This document shows positions 1 through 9,732 of a stretch of DNA of 36,108 nt, piece by piece (the stretch's first letter is position 1; each line of letters begins with the position of its first letter). The notes beneath the pieces were generated by a model. That model was given only the letters and a program-made list of their open reading frames with translations. It was not told the origin of the DNA and did not search any database. The translations under genes and the position numbers were made by a program. Source of the stretch: Candidatus Thermoplasmatota archaeon (GTDB lineage: Archaea > Thermoplasmatota > Thermoplasmata > UBA10834); NCBI GenBank assembly GCA_018814355.1, contig JAHIZT010000080.1, positions 1 to 36,108 on the forward strand, given 5' to 3'.

Positions 1-30
1 CCGATCTATTACCATGACTGCCTTTTCCAT
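1..30 (-). CDS. Start of a gene truncated by the left edge
   Basis: Only ten codons are inside the window, reading MEKAVMVIDR. A strong ribosome binding site (AAAGGAGGT on the minus strand, about 37-45) sits six bases before the ATG, which makes this a convincing start rather than a chance ORF. The alternating hydrophobic stretch AVMVID looks like a first beta strand, but no family can be named from so little. It follows the Hdr operon on the same strand after a gap of about 190 bp. That gap contains no other gene I can support. Confidence 0.6.
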   Translation of the reverse strand, partial: MEKAVMVIDR

Positions 31-224
31 TCAAAGACCTCCTTTGCACTCATTGTCGAACTTCACGTTGTAGTCCTTCGGGTGATGCTTTCATTCGTTA
101 CTGCGGTTGCCGTAATCCATCCACGGTTTTATCTGTTTCGTTGACCGGTTGACGGTCGGACGCACAACCGCTTCTCTTTTTGTTGTGTTTTCGTTCGTCC
201 CGAGACGATATTGGACATCCCTGA

Positions 225-602
225 TCACTTGCCAAGGAGACTCTGGACCTCCTTGCCCTTCTCGATCTCGGTGACCTTGACCTTGAACGGCGCCTTTTTC
301 TTCAGCGCCTCCCTCGCGAACCTCTGGCAGTTCGGGTACGTGCAGGGGGAGCATTTCTCGTCCTTGCAAGACAGTTCGATCAGCACGAGCCTCTCCCTTG
401 TGTCATGGGGCTTTGCAATAGGCTTCTTGATCTCGAACATCTTCGTCATGCGGGTCTCGAACGGCATCTTCTTGGGTACAGTCCTGACGAACCGCTGGCA
501 GCTCGGGTACGTGCACGGAGAGCACTTCCGGTCCCTGCATGATAATTCGACCAGGAGGTATCTTTCCTCACCTTTTGGCGCTTTATGTTCTTGTGCTTTC
601 AT
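225..602 (-). CDS. Small protein of two tandem four-cysteine repeats, last gene of the Hdr operon
   Basis: I do not recognise the family. The 125-residue protein is a tandem duplication. Each copy has the pattern SC-x4-C-SPC-TYP-x-C-QRF, with cysteines 22, 27, 30 and 35 in copy one and 79, 84, 87 and 92 in copy two, each followed by a basic stretch. Four cysteines per repeat suggest binding of zinc or an Fe-S cluster; that is inference. There is no signal peptide or membrane segment, so it should be cytoplasmic. An ATG at 611 in the same frame would add three residues, but AAGGATGA is better spaced for the ATG at 602. It lies about 20 bp after the MvhD-HdrD fusion gene and is probably co-transcribed, suggesting an accessory role for the Hdr complex. 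Confidence 0.75.
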   Translation of the reverse strand: MKAQEHKAPKGEERYLLVELSCRDRKCSPCTYPSCQRFVRTVPKKMPFETRMTKMFEIKKPIAKPHDTRERLVLIELSCKDEKCSPCTYPNCQRFAREALKKKAPFKVKVTEIEKGKEVQSLLGK

Positions 603-623
603 TTCTCTCATCCTTCCCTTTCT

Positions 624-2222
624 TCATTCGAGCGCGTCTGCGATGACCACGCTCAGGTCCTTGACTGGAATGTCGATCTGTTCCTTGGGCACCTGGGTCT
701 TGAACTCCAGGGTGCAGTTCAGGTGTATGAGGCACTTGTAACAGCCCGTCACGAGGCATTCGGCGCCTGTCTTCTTGGCCTCCCTAAGCTTGTCGATCTG
801 CAACTTCCTGGATGTCTCGTCGCAGGTCGCCCATGCACTCACGCCGCAACATAGGGCCTTGTCCCTCGTGTTCTCCATCTCGACTACTTGAGCATCCGCG
901 CCCTTGAGGGCGTTCCTCGGCGGGTCGTATATGCCGAGGTGCCTTCCCAGCCTGCACGAATCCTGGAAAGTGACCTTCTTGGCGCCCTTCTTGAACTTGA
1001 GTTTCCCCTCCTGGATGAGGTCGTAGACTAACTCGGATATGTGAACGATCTCGAAGTCGAAGTCGCCCATCAGGTCCTGGTAGTCCATGTTGAAGGTCCG
1101 CATGCACTCGGGGCACGAGAACACGACCTTCTTGGCCCCGGACGCCTTGATCAGCTCTACGTTCTTCTTCATCAGCTTCTGGAGATTCGCCTCGTCCCCC
1201 GTCCAGTTCAGGTCATGCCCGCAGCATACCTCGTTGTTGCTGACGACCGGGACGATTCCGCCCCTGTTCATGATCTTCACCGCCGCTCGCGGTATCGCTG
1301 ACAAGTTGAGGTTCTTCCGCTCTTTGAATATCGAATCGTAATATGACACGCAGCCAGTGAAGTAGAAGATATCTCCCTTCTCGGCAATCTTGAGTTCGGG
1401 TATCATCCAGTCCAGCCTGTTCTGCTTCAGGTTGCTGACGGCCTGGATCCTCATGACGGACTGCATCAGTCCGCCCTGGGAGCACACCGGCACGTTGTTG
1501 AACTCGACCGCTTCGTTCCTCATGCCTCTTATGAAGCCGGAGTAGTCGACCTTGTACGGACACATCGAGTTGCACTGCTCGCATGTGACGCAGGTCCAGA
1601 CGTCCTTGTTGGTCTGGACGTTCTCCACGAGCCCCTCGCTCGCCTTGAGGACGACGGTCCTGGGAGCGAAGTCGGGGTTGTACTTTGCAACCGGGCACAC
1701 GGTGGTGCACTTCCCGCACTCCACGCAGTCGAACGCGCCAGTGTCCTCGATGATCTGGTTCATCTTCTCCTTCAGATTCCCTGGGTTGCCCTTCTTCTTG
1801 GGGGACGCCTTGGGGAGCGGGTTCGGACCGAGCTTCCTGATCTGCTCCGTGAACTCCTTCATGGTGCTGGCGAACTTCTGCCCCTCGGAGGCGGATATCC
1901 ACTCGAGCCTCATCCGGTCCCTGCCGAGCCCTAGTTTGTCGAGGACCTCGGCCGTCATCGCCATCCTCTTCTCGGCCTCCTCGTTCCCGGAGATGTAGTG
2001 GCAGTCGCCTATGTGGCAGCCGGCCACGAGGACGCCGTCGGCCCCGAGCTCCAGGGCCTTGAATATGAAGTACGGTTCGACCCTTCCCGAGCACATGACC
2101 CTGATGATCCTGGCGTTCGGCGGATACTGCATCCTAGACACCCCCGCCAGGTCCGCGCCAGCGTACGAGCACCAGTTGCAGCAGAAGGCGACGATGCTCG
2201 GTTCGAACTTCGCGTCCGTCAT
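624..2222 (-). CDS. MvhD-HdrD fusion protein (electron transfer adaptor plus CCG-domain reductase)
   Basis: The 532-residue protein joins two functions. Residues 1-135 are MvhD-like, with cysteines CC14-15, C18, C44, C70 and C74 expected to hold a [2Fe-2S] cluster and pass electrons from a hydrogenase or dehydrogenase to HdrA. A linker of about 30 residues follows. Residues 166-221 hold two [4Fe-4S] motifs (C166, C169, C172, C176 and C211, C214, C217, C221), as in HdrC. The rest carries two CCG domains (C291, CC333-334, C370, C373; then C423, CC458-459, C494, C497), as in the catalytic half of HdrD. Related CCG domains in HdrB and HdrD bind the non-cubane clusters that cleave disulfides; the substrate here is unknown. 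The start overlaps the preceding stop as ATGA and has a GGAGG site. Confidence 0.9.
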   Translation of the reverse strand: MTDAKFEPSIVAFCCNWCSYAGADLAGVSRMQYPPNARIIRVMCSGRVEPYFIFKALELGADGVLVAGCHIGDCHYISGNEEAEKRMAMTAEVLDKLGLGRDRMRLEWISASEGQKFASTMKEFTEQIRKLGPNPLPKASPKKKGNPGNLKEKMNQIIEDTGAFDCVECGKCTTVCPVAKYNPDFAPRTVVLKASEGLVENVQTNKDVWTCVTCEQCNSMCPYKVDYSGFIRGMRNEAVEFNNVPVCSQGGLMQSVMRIQAVSNLKQNRLDWMIPELKIAEKGDIFYFTGCVSYYDSIFKERKNLNLSAIPRAAVKIMNRGGIVPVVSNNEVCCGHDLNWTGDEANLQKLMKKNVELIKASGAKKVVFSCPECMRTFNMDYQDLMGDFDFEIVHISELVYDLIQEGKLKFKKGAKKVTFQDSCRLGRHLGIYDPPRNALKGADAQVVEMENTRDKALCCGVSAWATCDETSRKLQIDKLREAKKTGAECLVTGCYKCLIHLNCTLEFKTQVPKEQIDIPVKDLSVVIADALE

Positions 2223-5200
2223 GTCCCCGCCTCCTCCTTCTCAAGGTCCTTCTTGAGGCACGCCTCGATCATGGTCAGTATCTGCTCGGTCTTGAAATGC
2301 TTCGGGCTGATTGCTCTCGCACAGCATTCGACCGCGCACGAGCCACACCCTTTGCAAAGCGCTTCGTTGATCCTTGACTTGAAGATTCCCGGGGAGACCT
2401 CGACGATGCTGGGCGCGCCGTACTCGCAGATCTCCTCGCACCGGCCGCACGTGATGCACTTGTCCTCATCGACGACGCTCACGACGCCATCGGCCTCGAT
2501 GAACTCCTTGGACAGGACGGTGTTGACCCTCGCCGCTGCTGCCAGCGCCTGCGATATGCTCTCGCCTATCAGCCTGGGAGAGTGCGCGAGCCCGCACAGG
2601 AATATCCCGTCCGTCGCGAAGTCAACGGGCCTGAGCTTCATGTGTGCCTCCAGGAAGTACCCTTCCTTGTTCAGGGGCACCTTGAGCAGCTTCGCCAGGT
2701 CCTTGTTGTCCGGGTTCGGGTGCGTCGCCGCGTTCAGGACCAGGTAGTCGGCGACTATCTTGACGCCCTGCTCTATGAACTGCTCCGTCACCTCGACCTC
2801 CAGCTGGTCGCCCTTCGCGGTGACCTTCGGGGGCGACTCGGGATCGTACCTCAGGAATGTGACGCCCAGCCGTGCGGCCTCGTTGTAGTGCTCCTCCCTG
2901 AACCCGTAGGTCCTGATGTCCCTGTAGAGGATGTACACGCTGGTGTCCGGGTGATCCTGCTTGATCTTGATCGCGTTCGCCATGGCCGTTGAGCAGCATA
3001 GACGGGAACAGTTCGGGTGCTCCTCGTTCCTCGAACCGATGCACTGGATGATGACGACGCTCTTCGCCTTCAGCTTCCCGTGGGCAAGCATCGTCCCCAG
3101 CTCGGTCTGCTTGATGACCCTCTTGTGTTTGCCGTGGAGGTACTCCGTCGGCTCGTACTCAATGGCCCCGCTGGCGACGACTATCGCGCCGTGCTTGATC
3201 TTCTCGCCGCTCTTGAGTGTGGATTCGAAGTTGCCGATGTATCCCTTGAGCTCGGCTACGTTGTCGTTGAGATGGATTTTGACGTTCTCGTTCTCCTGGA
3301 TCTCCTTCTTCAGGCGCTTGAGCAGGTCCTGCGGATCGATCCCGGACAGCGTTTGGTAGATGCTCCTCAGATGGCCCCCCAGCTCCTTGTCCTTATCGAC
3401 CAGGTGGACCTCGTATCCCGCATTGGCGATCTCCAGTGCCGCCGCCATGCCGCTGAGCCCTCCGCCTATGACCAGCGCGGACGGGGTCACGGGTATCTTC
3501 GGCTGCGGGAGCGGCTCCAGCATCGCCGCTTTCGCCACCGACATGCGGACCAGGTCCTTGGCCTTCTGCGTGGCCTTCTCCGGCTCCAGCCTGTGCACCC
3601 ACGAGCATTGGTCCCTGATGTTGGCCATCTCGAACAGGTACTTGTTCAGGCCGGCCTCCCTGCAGGTGTTCTGGAACAGCGGCTCGTGCGTTCTCGGGGT
3701 GCAGCTCGCGACCACGACCCTGTTCAGGTCGTGCTTCTCGATCATCTCCTTGATCTTCTTCTGCGTGTCGCCCGAGCACGTGTACAGGTTCCTCTCGGTG
3801 TAGACCACGTTCGGCAGCTTTGATGCGTACTCTAGGACCTCCGGCACGTTCACCACGGAGCCGATGTTGATCCCGCAGTGGCACACGAACACGCCGATCC
3901 GTGGTTCCTTCTTCGACACGTCCTTCTCCGCTGGATACTCCTTCTTCTTGACGAGCGTTCCCCGCTCCTTGGACAGCATCGCCGCGACCTTTCCGGCGGC
4001 GCCGCTGGCCTGCGCGATCGAGTCCGGGATGTCCTTCGGGCCAGAGAATGCCCCGCAAACGAAAATCCCTGGCACCGAAGTCTCCACGGGAGCTAGATCG
4101 TCTGTCTCGCAGAATCCGAACTTGTTGAGCTGGATGCCGATCGTCTTTGCCATGTCCGCAGCGGACGCGGGCGGCCCCGCGCCTGCCGCGAGGACCACGA
4201 GATCGAACTCCTCGTCCTCCAGCTCGGCCCCCGCGTGATATGTGACTATGAGGTTGTTCGTCTTCGGGTCCTCCGTCACCTTCGGGACCCGGTTGTTCCT
4301 GGCGATCCTGACGCCGTACTCGTTCTCGGCCCTCATCAGGTACTCCTCGAACTCTTTTCCGAAGGCCCTGGTGTCCATGAAGAATATCGCGGTCTTCAGC
4401 CCGGGCACATGCTCTTGGCCTATGACCGCCTGCTTGATCGCCGCCATGCAGCAGTAGGATGAGCAGTAGGTGTTGCCGGTCTGCGCGTCCCTCGAGCCGA
4501 CGCACTGTATGAACGCGATCCTCCTGGGCACATCGCCGTCCGAGGGCCTGATTATGTGGCCCTCAGTTGGACCAGAGGCGCTGAGCATCCTCTCGAACTC
4601 GATGTTCGTGAGAACGTTCGGGAACACGCCGAGCCCGTACTCGACCTTCTTCGTGGCGTCGAACACGCTGAACCCCGGGCTGAGGATGATCGACCCCACC
4701 TCGATCACCTCCTCCTTGTCCGGCTCCATCGAGTACTGGATGGCCTTCGCTTCGCAGAACTTCTCGCACTCGCCGCAACCGATGCACAGCCCGCGAGAGA
4801 TGGTGTACACGAGGGGCACAGCCTGGGGGAAGGGCACGTAGATGGCCCTCGCAGGCGCCATGTCCCTGTCGAATGCGTTGACGCCCTCGATCGGACAGTG
4901 CTCGGCGCAGACACCGCAACCTGTGCACTTGTCCTCGAGTACGTATCTGGAATGCTTAGTAATCGTGACCTTGAAGTCGCCCGCCTTTCCCTCGACCTTC
5001 TTGAGCTCGGCGTGCGTCAGCATCGTGATGTTCTCGTGCCTGCCAGTCGCGACGAGCTTCGGAGAGACGATGCACATGGCGCAGTCGTTGGTCGGGAAGG
5101 TCTTGTCCAGTTGGGCCATGGTGCCGCCTATGCTTGGCTCCGATTCGAGTATGTAGACCTTGTATCCGGAGTCGGCCAGGTCCAGCGCGGCCTGCATGCC

Positions 5201-5254
5201 CGCAGGCCCTCCGCCGATGACGAGCGCGGCTCCAACGGTCCTGTCATCACTCAT
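2219..5254 (-). CDS. hdrA: Double HdrA-type flavoprotein (HdrA-HdrA fusion)
   Basis: HdrA is the FAD-carrying, electron-bifurcating subunit of heterodisulfide reductase complexes. This 1011-residue protein holds two HdrA units. Unit one (1-445) begins directly at the Rossmann motif GGGPAG (14-19) and keeps the inserted ferredoxin domain (C110, C113, C116, C120; C157, C160, C163, C167). Residues 451-590 match the HdrA N-terminal domain (CHCG at 458-461, C493, C518, C550). Unit two follows with GGGLSG at 597-602, has no inserted ferredoxin domain, and ends in two [4Fe-4S] motifs (C933, C936, C939, C943; C967, C970, C973, C977). The halves are thus complementary rather than redundant. Start: ATG overlapping the end of mvhD, with GGAGG upstream. 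It may bifurcate at one or both flavins; the sequence does not settle this. Confidence 0.92.
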   Translation of the reverse strand: MSDDRTVGAALVIGGGPAGMQAALDLADSGYKVYILESEPSIGGTMAQLDKTFPTNDCAMCIVSPKLVATGRHENITMLTHAELKKVEGKAGDFKVTITKHSRYVLEDKCTGCGVCAEHCPIEGVNAFDRDMAPARAIYVPFPQAVPLVYTISRGLCIGCGECEKFCEAKAIQYSMEPDKEEVIEVGSIILSPGFSVFDATKKVEYGLGVFPNVLTNIEFERMLSASGPTEGHIIRPSDGDVPRRIAFIQCVGSRDAQTGNTYCSSYCCMAAIKQAVIGQEHVPGLKTAIFFMDTRAFGKEFEEYLMRAENEYGVRIARNNRVPKVTEDPKTNNLIVTYHAGAELEDEEFDLVVLAAGAGPPASAADMAKTIGIQLNKFGFCETDDLAPVETSVPGIFVCGAFSGPKDIPDSIAQASGAAGKVAAMLSKERGTLVKKKEYPAEKDVSKKEPRIGVFVCHCGINIGSVVNVPEVLEYASKLPNVVYTERNLYTCSGDTQKKIKEMIEKHDLNRVVVASCTPRTHEPLFQNTCREAGLNKYLFEMANIRDQCSWVHRLEPEKATQKAKDLVRMSVAKAAMLEPLPQPKIPVTPSALVIGGGLSGMAAALEIANAGYEVHLVDKDKELGGHLRSIYQTLSGIDPQDLLKRLKKEIQENENVKIHLNDNVAELKGYIGNFESTLKSGEKIKHGAIVVASGAIEYEPTEYLHGKHKRVIKQTELGTMLAHGKLKAKSVVIIQCIGSRNEEHPNCSRLCCSTAMANAIKIKQDHPDTSVYILYRDIRTYGFREEHYNEAARLGVTFLRYDPESPPKVTAKGDQLEVEVTEQFIEQGVKIVADYLVLNAATHPNPDNKDLAKLLKVPLNKEGYFLEAHMKLRPVDFATDGIFLCGLAHSPRLIGESISQALAAAARVNTVLSKEFIEADGVVSVVDEDKCITCGRCEEICEYGAPSIVEVSPGIFKSRINEALCKGCGSCAVECCARAISPKHFKTEQILTMIEACLKKDLEKEEAGT

Positions 5255-5699
5255 CCTGCACCGCCTCCTTGGAGATGGGACCGAGCTTTTCCAGCTCCGC
5301 GACCATCTTCTTGATAGTCTCAGCGAACTTCCCGCCCTCCGAGCCTGCGATCCACTCCAGCTTGAACCTCTGGGGTTCTATGCCCGCCTCATCCAGAAAA
5401 TTGTTCAGGAAGTTCCCACGCATGGCTGCCTTGTCGTTTCCGTTGATATAGTGGCAGTCCGCTGGGTGGCAGCCGGCGACTATGACCCCGTCAGCGCCAA
5501 GGGCGTAGGCCTTCAGGACGAAGGACGGGTCCACCCTGCCGGAACACATGACCCTGATGATTCTGACGTTGGGCGGATACTGCAGCCTCGTAGTGCCCGC
5601 AAGGTCTGCTCCCGCGTACGAGCACCAGTTGCAGCAGAACGCAACGATCTTCGGCTCGTACGCCGATTCGTGCTCTTCTCTCTGCGCCCCCGACTCCAT
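5247..5699 (-). CDS. mvhD: MvhD-type [2Fe-2S] electron transfer subunit
   Basis: MvhD links an electron donor (MvhAG hydrogenase in methanogens, formate dehydrogenase in others) to HdrA. The 150-residue protein has the family cysteines FCCNWC (C22, C23, C26), C52, C77 and C82 and is of usual length. It closely resembles the N-terminal domain of the MvhD-HdrD fusion in the same operon (shared [25 protein letters not shown] and AGCH motifs), so the operon contains two copies that probably arose by duplication. It sits between hdrB (two-base gap) and the double hdrA, which it overlaps by eight bases. Confidence 0.92.
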   Translation of the reverse strand: MESGAQREEHESAYEPKIVAFCCNWCSYAGADLAGTTRLQYPPNVRIIRVMCSGRVDPSFVLKAYALGADGVIVAGCHPADCHYINGNDKAAMRGNFLNNFLDEAGIEPQRFKLEWIAGSEGGKFAETIKKMVAELEKLGPISKEAVQDE

Positions 5700-5701
5700 G
5701 A

Positions 5702-6628
5702 TTAGGCCCCCCTGACTTTCCTGAGGAACGAGTGAGCGGATACGTGGTGAGTGTCGAAGCCCAGCGAGATCGGGTCAATGCCCATCGCAAGCGCTTGGAA
5801 CTGGGACACGTGCATGACTGGGATGCCATCCTTCGAGAACGATTTCTGGGCGTTGTCGAACTGCAGCAGGCAGAACGGGCAGCCCGTGACGATGCAATCG
5901 GCTCCTGCGGCCGCTATGTTCCTGCACTTGTCCTCCGTCAGCGAGTTGGCAAGCTCGACGACGTGGGATCTCACTCCCCCGCCGGCGCCGCAGCAATCCA
6001 GCCTGTCTTCGTAATCGACGCTTGTTGCGCCGCACGCCTCCACAATCTTGTCAATCATCACGGGGTCGTTCGGGTCGTCGAAGGCCGCATGCTCCGTCGG
6101 CCTAAGGTAATGGCAGCCATAGTGGACAGCCGCCCTGATGTTCTTGAGCTGGTGATTCGCCTTCTTCGAGATCTCGTCCAATCCGACATCCTTGGCCATA
6201 ACCTCGACGTAGTGCCGGACCTTGACCGGCTCGAAGATCTTCCTCTTGGTCTCCGATTTCTGCGGTATGCCTGTGTACTTCTTCCCGATCTGCGAGAGGA
6301 CCCTGTTGACCTTGCCCAGGTTCTTGGGCTCCTTGAGGTATTCCGTCGCCTTGAGCAGGGATGCGAGACAGCCGTTGCAGATCGTGAGTATCTGCCTCCG
6401 CTCGTTCTGGGCGAGCACCAGGTTCCTAGCGGCCAGGAGTAGCCATGTGTCCTTGTCAGTCGAGTAGAAGATGCCTGGCACGGGGCAACATGAGAAATCC
6501 TTCTGGTCCTTGACATCCAGGTTGAAGCCCTCCTTCCCGGTCACCCATCTGACTGCGCACTCGATGCCCGGGTACCTGTTAGGTATGACGCATCCGAAGA
6601 AGTAGACGAATCCGTTGGAGTTGGTCAA
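5702..6628 (-). CDS. hdrB: Heterodisulfide reductase subunit B
   Basis: HdrB is the catalytic subunit of soluble heterodisulfide reductase and binds two non-cubane [4Fe-4S] clusters where a disulfide such as CoM-S-S-CoB is cleaved. The 308-residue protein has both cysteine sets: C13, CC47-48, C84, C87, and C172, CC212-213, C250, C253. The length is normal. The start overlaps the hdrC stop by four bases (ATGA), so translation is likely coupled. Lineages without coenzymes M and B use such modules on other, often unidentified, disulfides; the window cannot say which applies here. Confidence 0.93.
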   Translation of the reverse strand: MTNSNGFVYFFGCVIPNRYPGIECAVRWVTGKEGFNLDVKDQKDFSCCPVPGIFYSTDKDTWLLLAARNLVLAQNERRQILTICNGCLASLLKATEYLKEPKNLGKVNRVLSQIGKKYTGIPQKSETKRKIFEPVKVRHYVEVMAKDVGLDEISKKANHQLKNIRAAVHYGCHYLRPTEHAAFDDPNDPVMIDKIVEACGATSVDYEDRLDCCGAGGGVRSHVVELANSLTEDKCRNIAAAGADCIVTGCPFCLLQFDNAQKSFSKDGIPVMHVSQFQALAMGIDPISLGFDTHHVSAHSFLRKVRGA

Positions 6629-7215
6629 ACCCTCACCTCATCTTGGATGCCAATGAGCTTGTCGTACTTCGACGCGTGCACGAGCACCTGTATCTCCTTG
6701 ATGATCGCTTGGTACTCAGGGTCGTGTGAGTGGATCGGATTGAGCCCGAGCTCTTTTCTGATTTTGTCGATCTCGGGGTCTGGCTTGACGCTCTGGCCGT
6801 ACTTCACCAGGTTCGTCACGGCAGTCTTGACGAACGGTGGGATTATGCCCTCTCTGACTGCGATGTGCCTCAGGGCGATCATTATATCGGCCGGGTTCAG
6901 GTCCGCCGGACAGTGCTCGTAGCACCTGTAGCAGGTCGCGCAGACCCATCTTGTGCCGAGCGTGTACTTCTTGAGCCCGAACTGGCAGCACTTGATGATG
7001 TTCCTTGTCTTGTAGTCGATCTTGAGGCTGATCGGGCAGACGCCGGTACAGTTGCCGCATTGGAGGCATGTCATCACGTCCTTGCCGCCGTATTTCTGTA
7101 TCAGGGCCGGGAAGTCGGGCTCGAGCTGGCTCTCGTCGATGATCTTGTCCTCCACCAGCTCCTCGTGGAGACCTCCTATGAAGACCTTCTCGACCTCCTT
7201 CTCCGGGTCCTTCAT
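6625..7215 (-). CDS. hdrC: Heterodisulfide reductase subunit C
   Basis: HdrC carries two [4Fe-4S] clusters that move electrons from HdrA to HdrB. The 196-residue protein shows both motifs, C50, C53, C56, C60 and C92, C95, C98, C102, the second within CATCYRCYEHCP. Its length is normal and it has no membrane segment, so it belongs to the soluble HdrABC type. The ATG overlaps the hdrA stop (ATGA), with GGAGGTGA just upstream inside hdrA. Gene order hdrA-hdrC-hdrB-mvhD describes one complete module. Confidence 0.93.
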   Translation of the reverse strand: MKDPEKEVEKVFIGGLHEELVEDKIIDESQLEPDFPALIQKYGGKDVMTCLQCGNCTGVCPISLKIDYKTRNIIKCCQFGLKKYTLGTRWVCATCYRCYEHCPADLNPADIMIALRHIAVREGIIPPFVKTAVTNLVKYGQSVKPDPEIDKIRKELGLNPIHSHDPEYQAIIKEIQVLVHASKYDKLIGIQDEVRV

Positions 7216-9305
7216 GGTGTCACCTCCGCCTCTGCCTTCTTCTTGACAGCGTGCTTCCTGGTTGTCTCCGTCAACGCCGCCTGGATCTCTGAGTAGATCT
7301 GATCATCAGTGAACTGCATCGGCGCGATGGCCTTCTGGGGGCACGATGCAGCGCAGGTGCCGCAGCCATGGCAGAGCGCCTCGATCACGTGCGCCTTCAT
7401 GCCGCCCTTGACTCCCGGGACCAGCTCGGGGGCACTGTACGGGCACAACTCCAGGCACAGGCCGCAGCCCTGGCACAGGTCCTCGTTCACGATTGCGGTC
7501 AAGGGTTCTATGCTGACCTTCTTTGCGAACATGGGCGCGGCAGCGGAGGAGGCCGCAGCCTTCGCCTGGGCCACGCTATCCGGTATGTCCTTCGGGCTCT
7601 GGGCGCACCCGGCCAGATAGATCCCGTCCATGGCCGTGTCAACGGGTCTCAGCTTCGGGTGGGCCTCCATAAAGAACCCGTCCGGACTCTGTGTGAGGCT
7701 CAGGATCTTCCCGATTCTCTTGCTCCCCTCGGAAGGTATGAGCCCGGTCGACAGCACGACGAGGTCGAACACCCTCTCCGTGATCTTGTTGAGAAGGGTT
7801 TCCTCGGCGCGGATCTTGATGTTCTTGGTCTCCGGGTCCTGGGTGAGCTTGGCAGGCCTCCCCCTGATGAACTCGACGTCGTAGTCTTCTCTAATCCTGT
7901 GGTAGAGCTCCTCGAAACCCTTGCCGAACGCCCTGATATCATTGTAATATACAGCGATGTGCGTCTCAGGCTCGTGCTCCATTACTATTTGCGCGTTCTT
8001 GATCGCGTACATGCAGCAGACTCTGGAGCAGTAATTGTTCCCGATCTTCTTGTTCCTCGAGCCGACGCATTGGATGAACGCGATCCTCTTGGGCACATTG
8101 CCGTCTGAAGGCCTGATCAGGTGACCCGCGGTCGGCCCAGAGGCGTTCAACAGCCTCTCGAGCTCGAGGCCTGTGATGACGTTGTCATACTCCCAGTACT
8201 TGTAGACGCCCTTCTTCATGGGCACATAGGTGTCGAAGCCAGTGGCGACGATGATAGTTCCCACTTTCAGCGTCAGGAGATCGTCCTTCATGTCATGGTC
8301 AATGGCCTTGTTCGAGCACGCCTTGACGCAGAGCAGGCACTTGCCCGACTTGAAGTGCAGGCAGTGTTCCTTGTCGATGGTGTACTTCAGAGGCACGGCC
8401 TGCGGGAACGGGACATAGACTGCCTTCCGCTGGCCAAACCCGAGGTCGAACTCGTTGTCCACTTTGACGGGACAGGCATCCGAGCAAAGGCCGCATCCGA
8501 CACATTTGTCCTCAACGACGAACCTGGCCTTGCGTCGGACCTTGACCTCGAAATTGCCGATGTAGCCCTTGACCTCCTCGACATCGGAATATGAGAGTAG
8601 TGTGATGTTGGGGTTCCTCGCCAGCTCGACCATCTTGGGCGCGAGGATGCAGATCGCGCAGTCGCCCGTCGGGAACGTCTTGTCCAGCTGGGCCATCTTG
8701 CCGCCGATGCTTGGCTGCGTCTCGACCAGGTAGACCCTGAAGCCCATGTTCCCGAGGTCGATGGCGGCCTGGATGCCCGCAACGCCTCCTCCGATCACGA
8801 GCGAAACCGGCTCGACGGGGACCTCTCTGGCCTCGAGCGGCTGGAGCCTAGCGGCCTTTGAAACGCCCATCCGGATAAGGTCGGAGGCCTTCTCGGTGGC
8901 CTTCTCCTTCTCGTGTGAATGGACCCATGAGCATTGTTCCCGGATGTTGACCATCTGTAGAAGGCACTGGTTCAGGCCGGCCTGCTGGATGCACTTCCTG
9001 AAGGTCGGTTCGTGGAGTCTGGGAGAACATGATGCCACGACCACGCGCTGGACGCCGTTCTCTCTGATGGCCTTGATGATCTCCTCCTGGCCGAGATCGG
9101 AGCAGGTGTACTTGTTCTCCCTCGCCACGACCACGCCGGGTAGCTTCTCCGCGTCCTCCCGGACCTTGCCGCAGTCCACGACTCCAGCAATGTTGCTGCC
9201 GCAATGGCAGACGAAAACACCAATCCTTGGCCCGGTGGTGCTGCCGGATTCTTTCGTAGGAGCGCTTGTTCCAACATCCTTGTCCTGCGGTGCGGGTGCG
9301 GTCAT
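7212..9305 (-). CDS. hdrA: Heterodisulfide reductase subunit A, first gene of the operon
   Basis: HdrA binds FAD and several [4Fe-4S] clusters and splits electron pairs between ferredoxin and HdrBC. This 697-residue copy is complete: N-terminal domain at 27-160 (CHCG at 33-36, C68, C93, C125), Rossmann motif GGGVAG at 172-177, inserted ferredoxin domain (C268, C271, C274, C278; C315, C323, C326, C330) and C-terminal ferredoxin domain (C611, C614, C617, C621; C645, C648, C651, C655). The frame is open for 23 more codons to an ATG at 9374. I chose 9305 because GGGAGGTGGGAC directly precedes it and the family homology begins only at residue 27. The leader of about 25 residues rich in Pro, Ser and Thr looks disordered. 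Confidence 0.93.
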   Translation of the reverse strand: MTAPAPQDKDVGTSAPTKESGSTTGPRIGVFVCHCGSNIAGVVDCGKVREDAEKLPGVVVARENKYTCSDLGQEEIIKAIRENGVQRVVVASCSPRLHEPTFRKCIQQAGLNQCLLQMVNIREQCSWVHSHEKEKATEKASDLIRMGVSKAARLQPLEAREVPVEPVSLVIGGGVAGIQAAIDLGNMGFRVYLVETQPSIGGKMAQLDKTFPTGDCAICILAPKMVELARNPNITLLSYSDVEEVKGYIGNFEVKVRRKARFVVEDKCVGCGLCSDACPVKVDNEFDLGFGQRKAVYVPFPQAVPLKYTIDKEHCLHFKSGKCLLCVKACSNKAIDHDMKDDLLTLKVGTIIVATGFDTYVPMKKGVYKYWEYDNVITGLELERLLNASGPTAGHLIRPSDGNVPKRIAFIQCVGSRNKKIGNNYCSRVCCMYAIKNAQIVMEHEPETHIAVYYNDIRAFGKGFEELYHRIREDYDVEFIRGRPAKLTQDPETKNIKIRAEETLLNKITERVFDLVVLSTGLIPSEGSKRIGKILSLTQSPDGFFMEAHPKLRPVDTAMDGIYLAGCAQSPKDIPDSVAQAKAAASSAAAPMFAKKVSIEPLTAIVNEDLCQGCGLCLELCPYSAPELVPGVKGGMKAHVIEALCHGCGTCAASCPQKAIAPMQFTDDQIYSEIQAALTETTRKHAVKKKAEAEVTP

Positions 9306-9442
9306 GTCCCACCTCCCTCGATTCAGGCTAGACGGTTCTCGACCGGCTCGAGTGACCCCGCGAAAGGTCGCCAATCTTGGCTATCTGGCGCATCCACTCG
9401 GTCCCATTGATGGTCTGACGTTTTTGGATAATAAGACGGCTA

Positions 9443-9457
9443 TTAATATAGGTTTCG
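9443..9457 (-). promoter_or_regulatory. BRE/TATA promoter of the Hdr operon
   Basis: On the minus strand CGAAACC (BRE-like) is followed directly by TATATTAA. Transcription should start near 9418, giving a leader of about 110 nt before the hdrA ATG at 9305. No other strong TATA box is seen between here and the gene. Confidence 0.6.
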
Positions 9458-9732
9458 AGTCCACTTTTCGAAATGCGAGGCCTTCACAGCGATAATCGTT
9501 CGAATGCGAAGGAAACATGACTTTTGGGAAACAGATTTTCAGCACGAGACTCGAAGTTCGTCATATTCGGTTCTTCGCAAAGCGTCGTTTCGCAGGGGCC
9601 CAGAAACGAAACGCGGTCATAACAACGTTATCGAGATTCACCTCATTCGATCTCCCGATTTTCGAGAACTTCCGGAATCGGCGGTATTCTTCCAAACGTA
9701 AAAGGGAGATTCGGCTACCGGTCTCGATTCTC
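9458..9732. other. Intergenic stretch between hypD and the Hdr promoter
   Basis: Together with 9306-9442 this is a gap of 427 bp between two operons on the same strand. Apart from the Hdr promoter I see no gene in it. The short open frames lack ribosome binding sites and normal codon use. The DNA is unusually rich in TTCG/CGAA words and poorer in G+C than its surroundings. No clear terminator hairpin for hypD was found. Confidence 0.5.

Noticed and set aside
211-741. Plus-strand open frame with hydrophobic segments across the Hdr operon end
   Set aside because: It lies antisense to the cysteine-repeat gene and the MvhD-HdrD gene and repeats the duplicated DNA of the former. It has no ribosome binding site and odd codon use.
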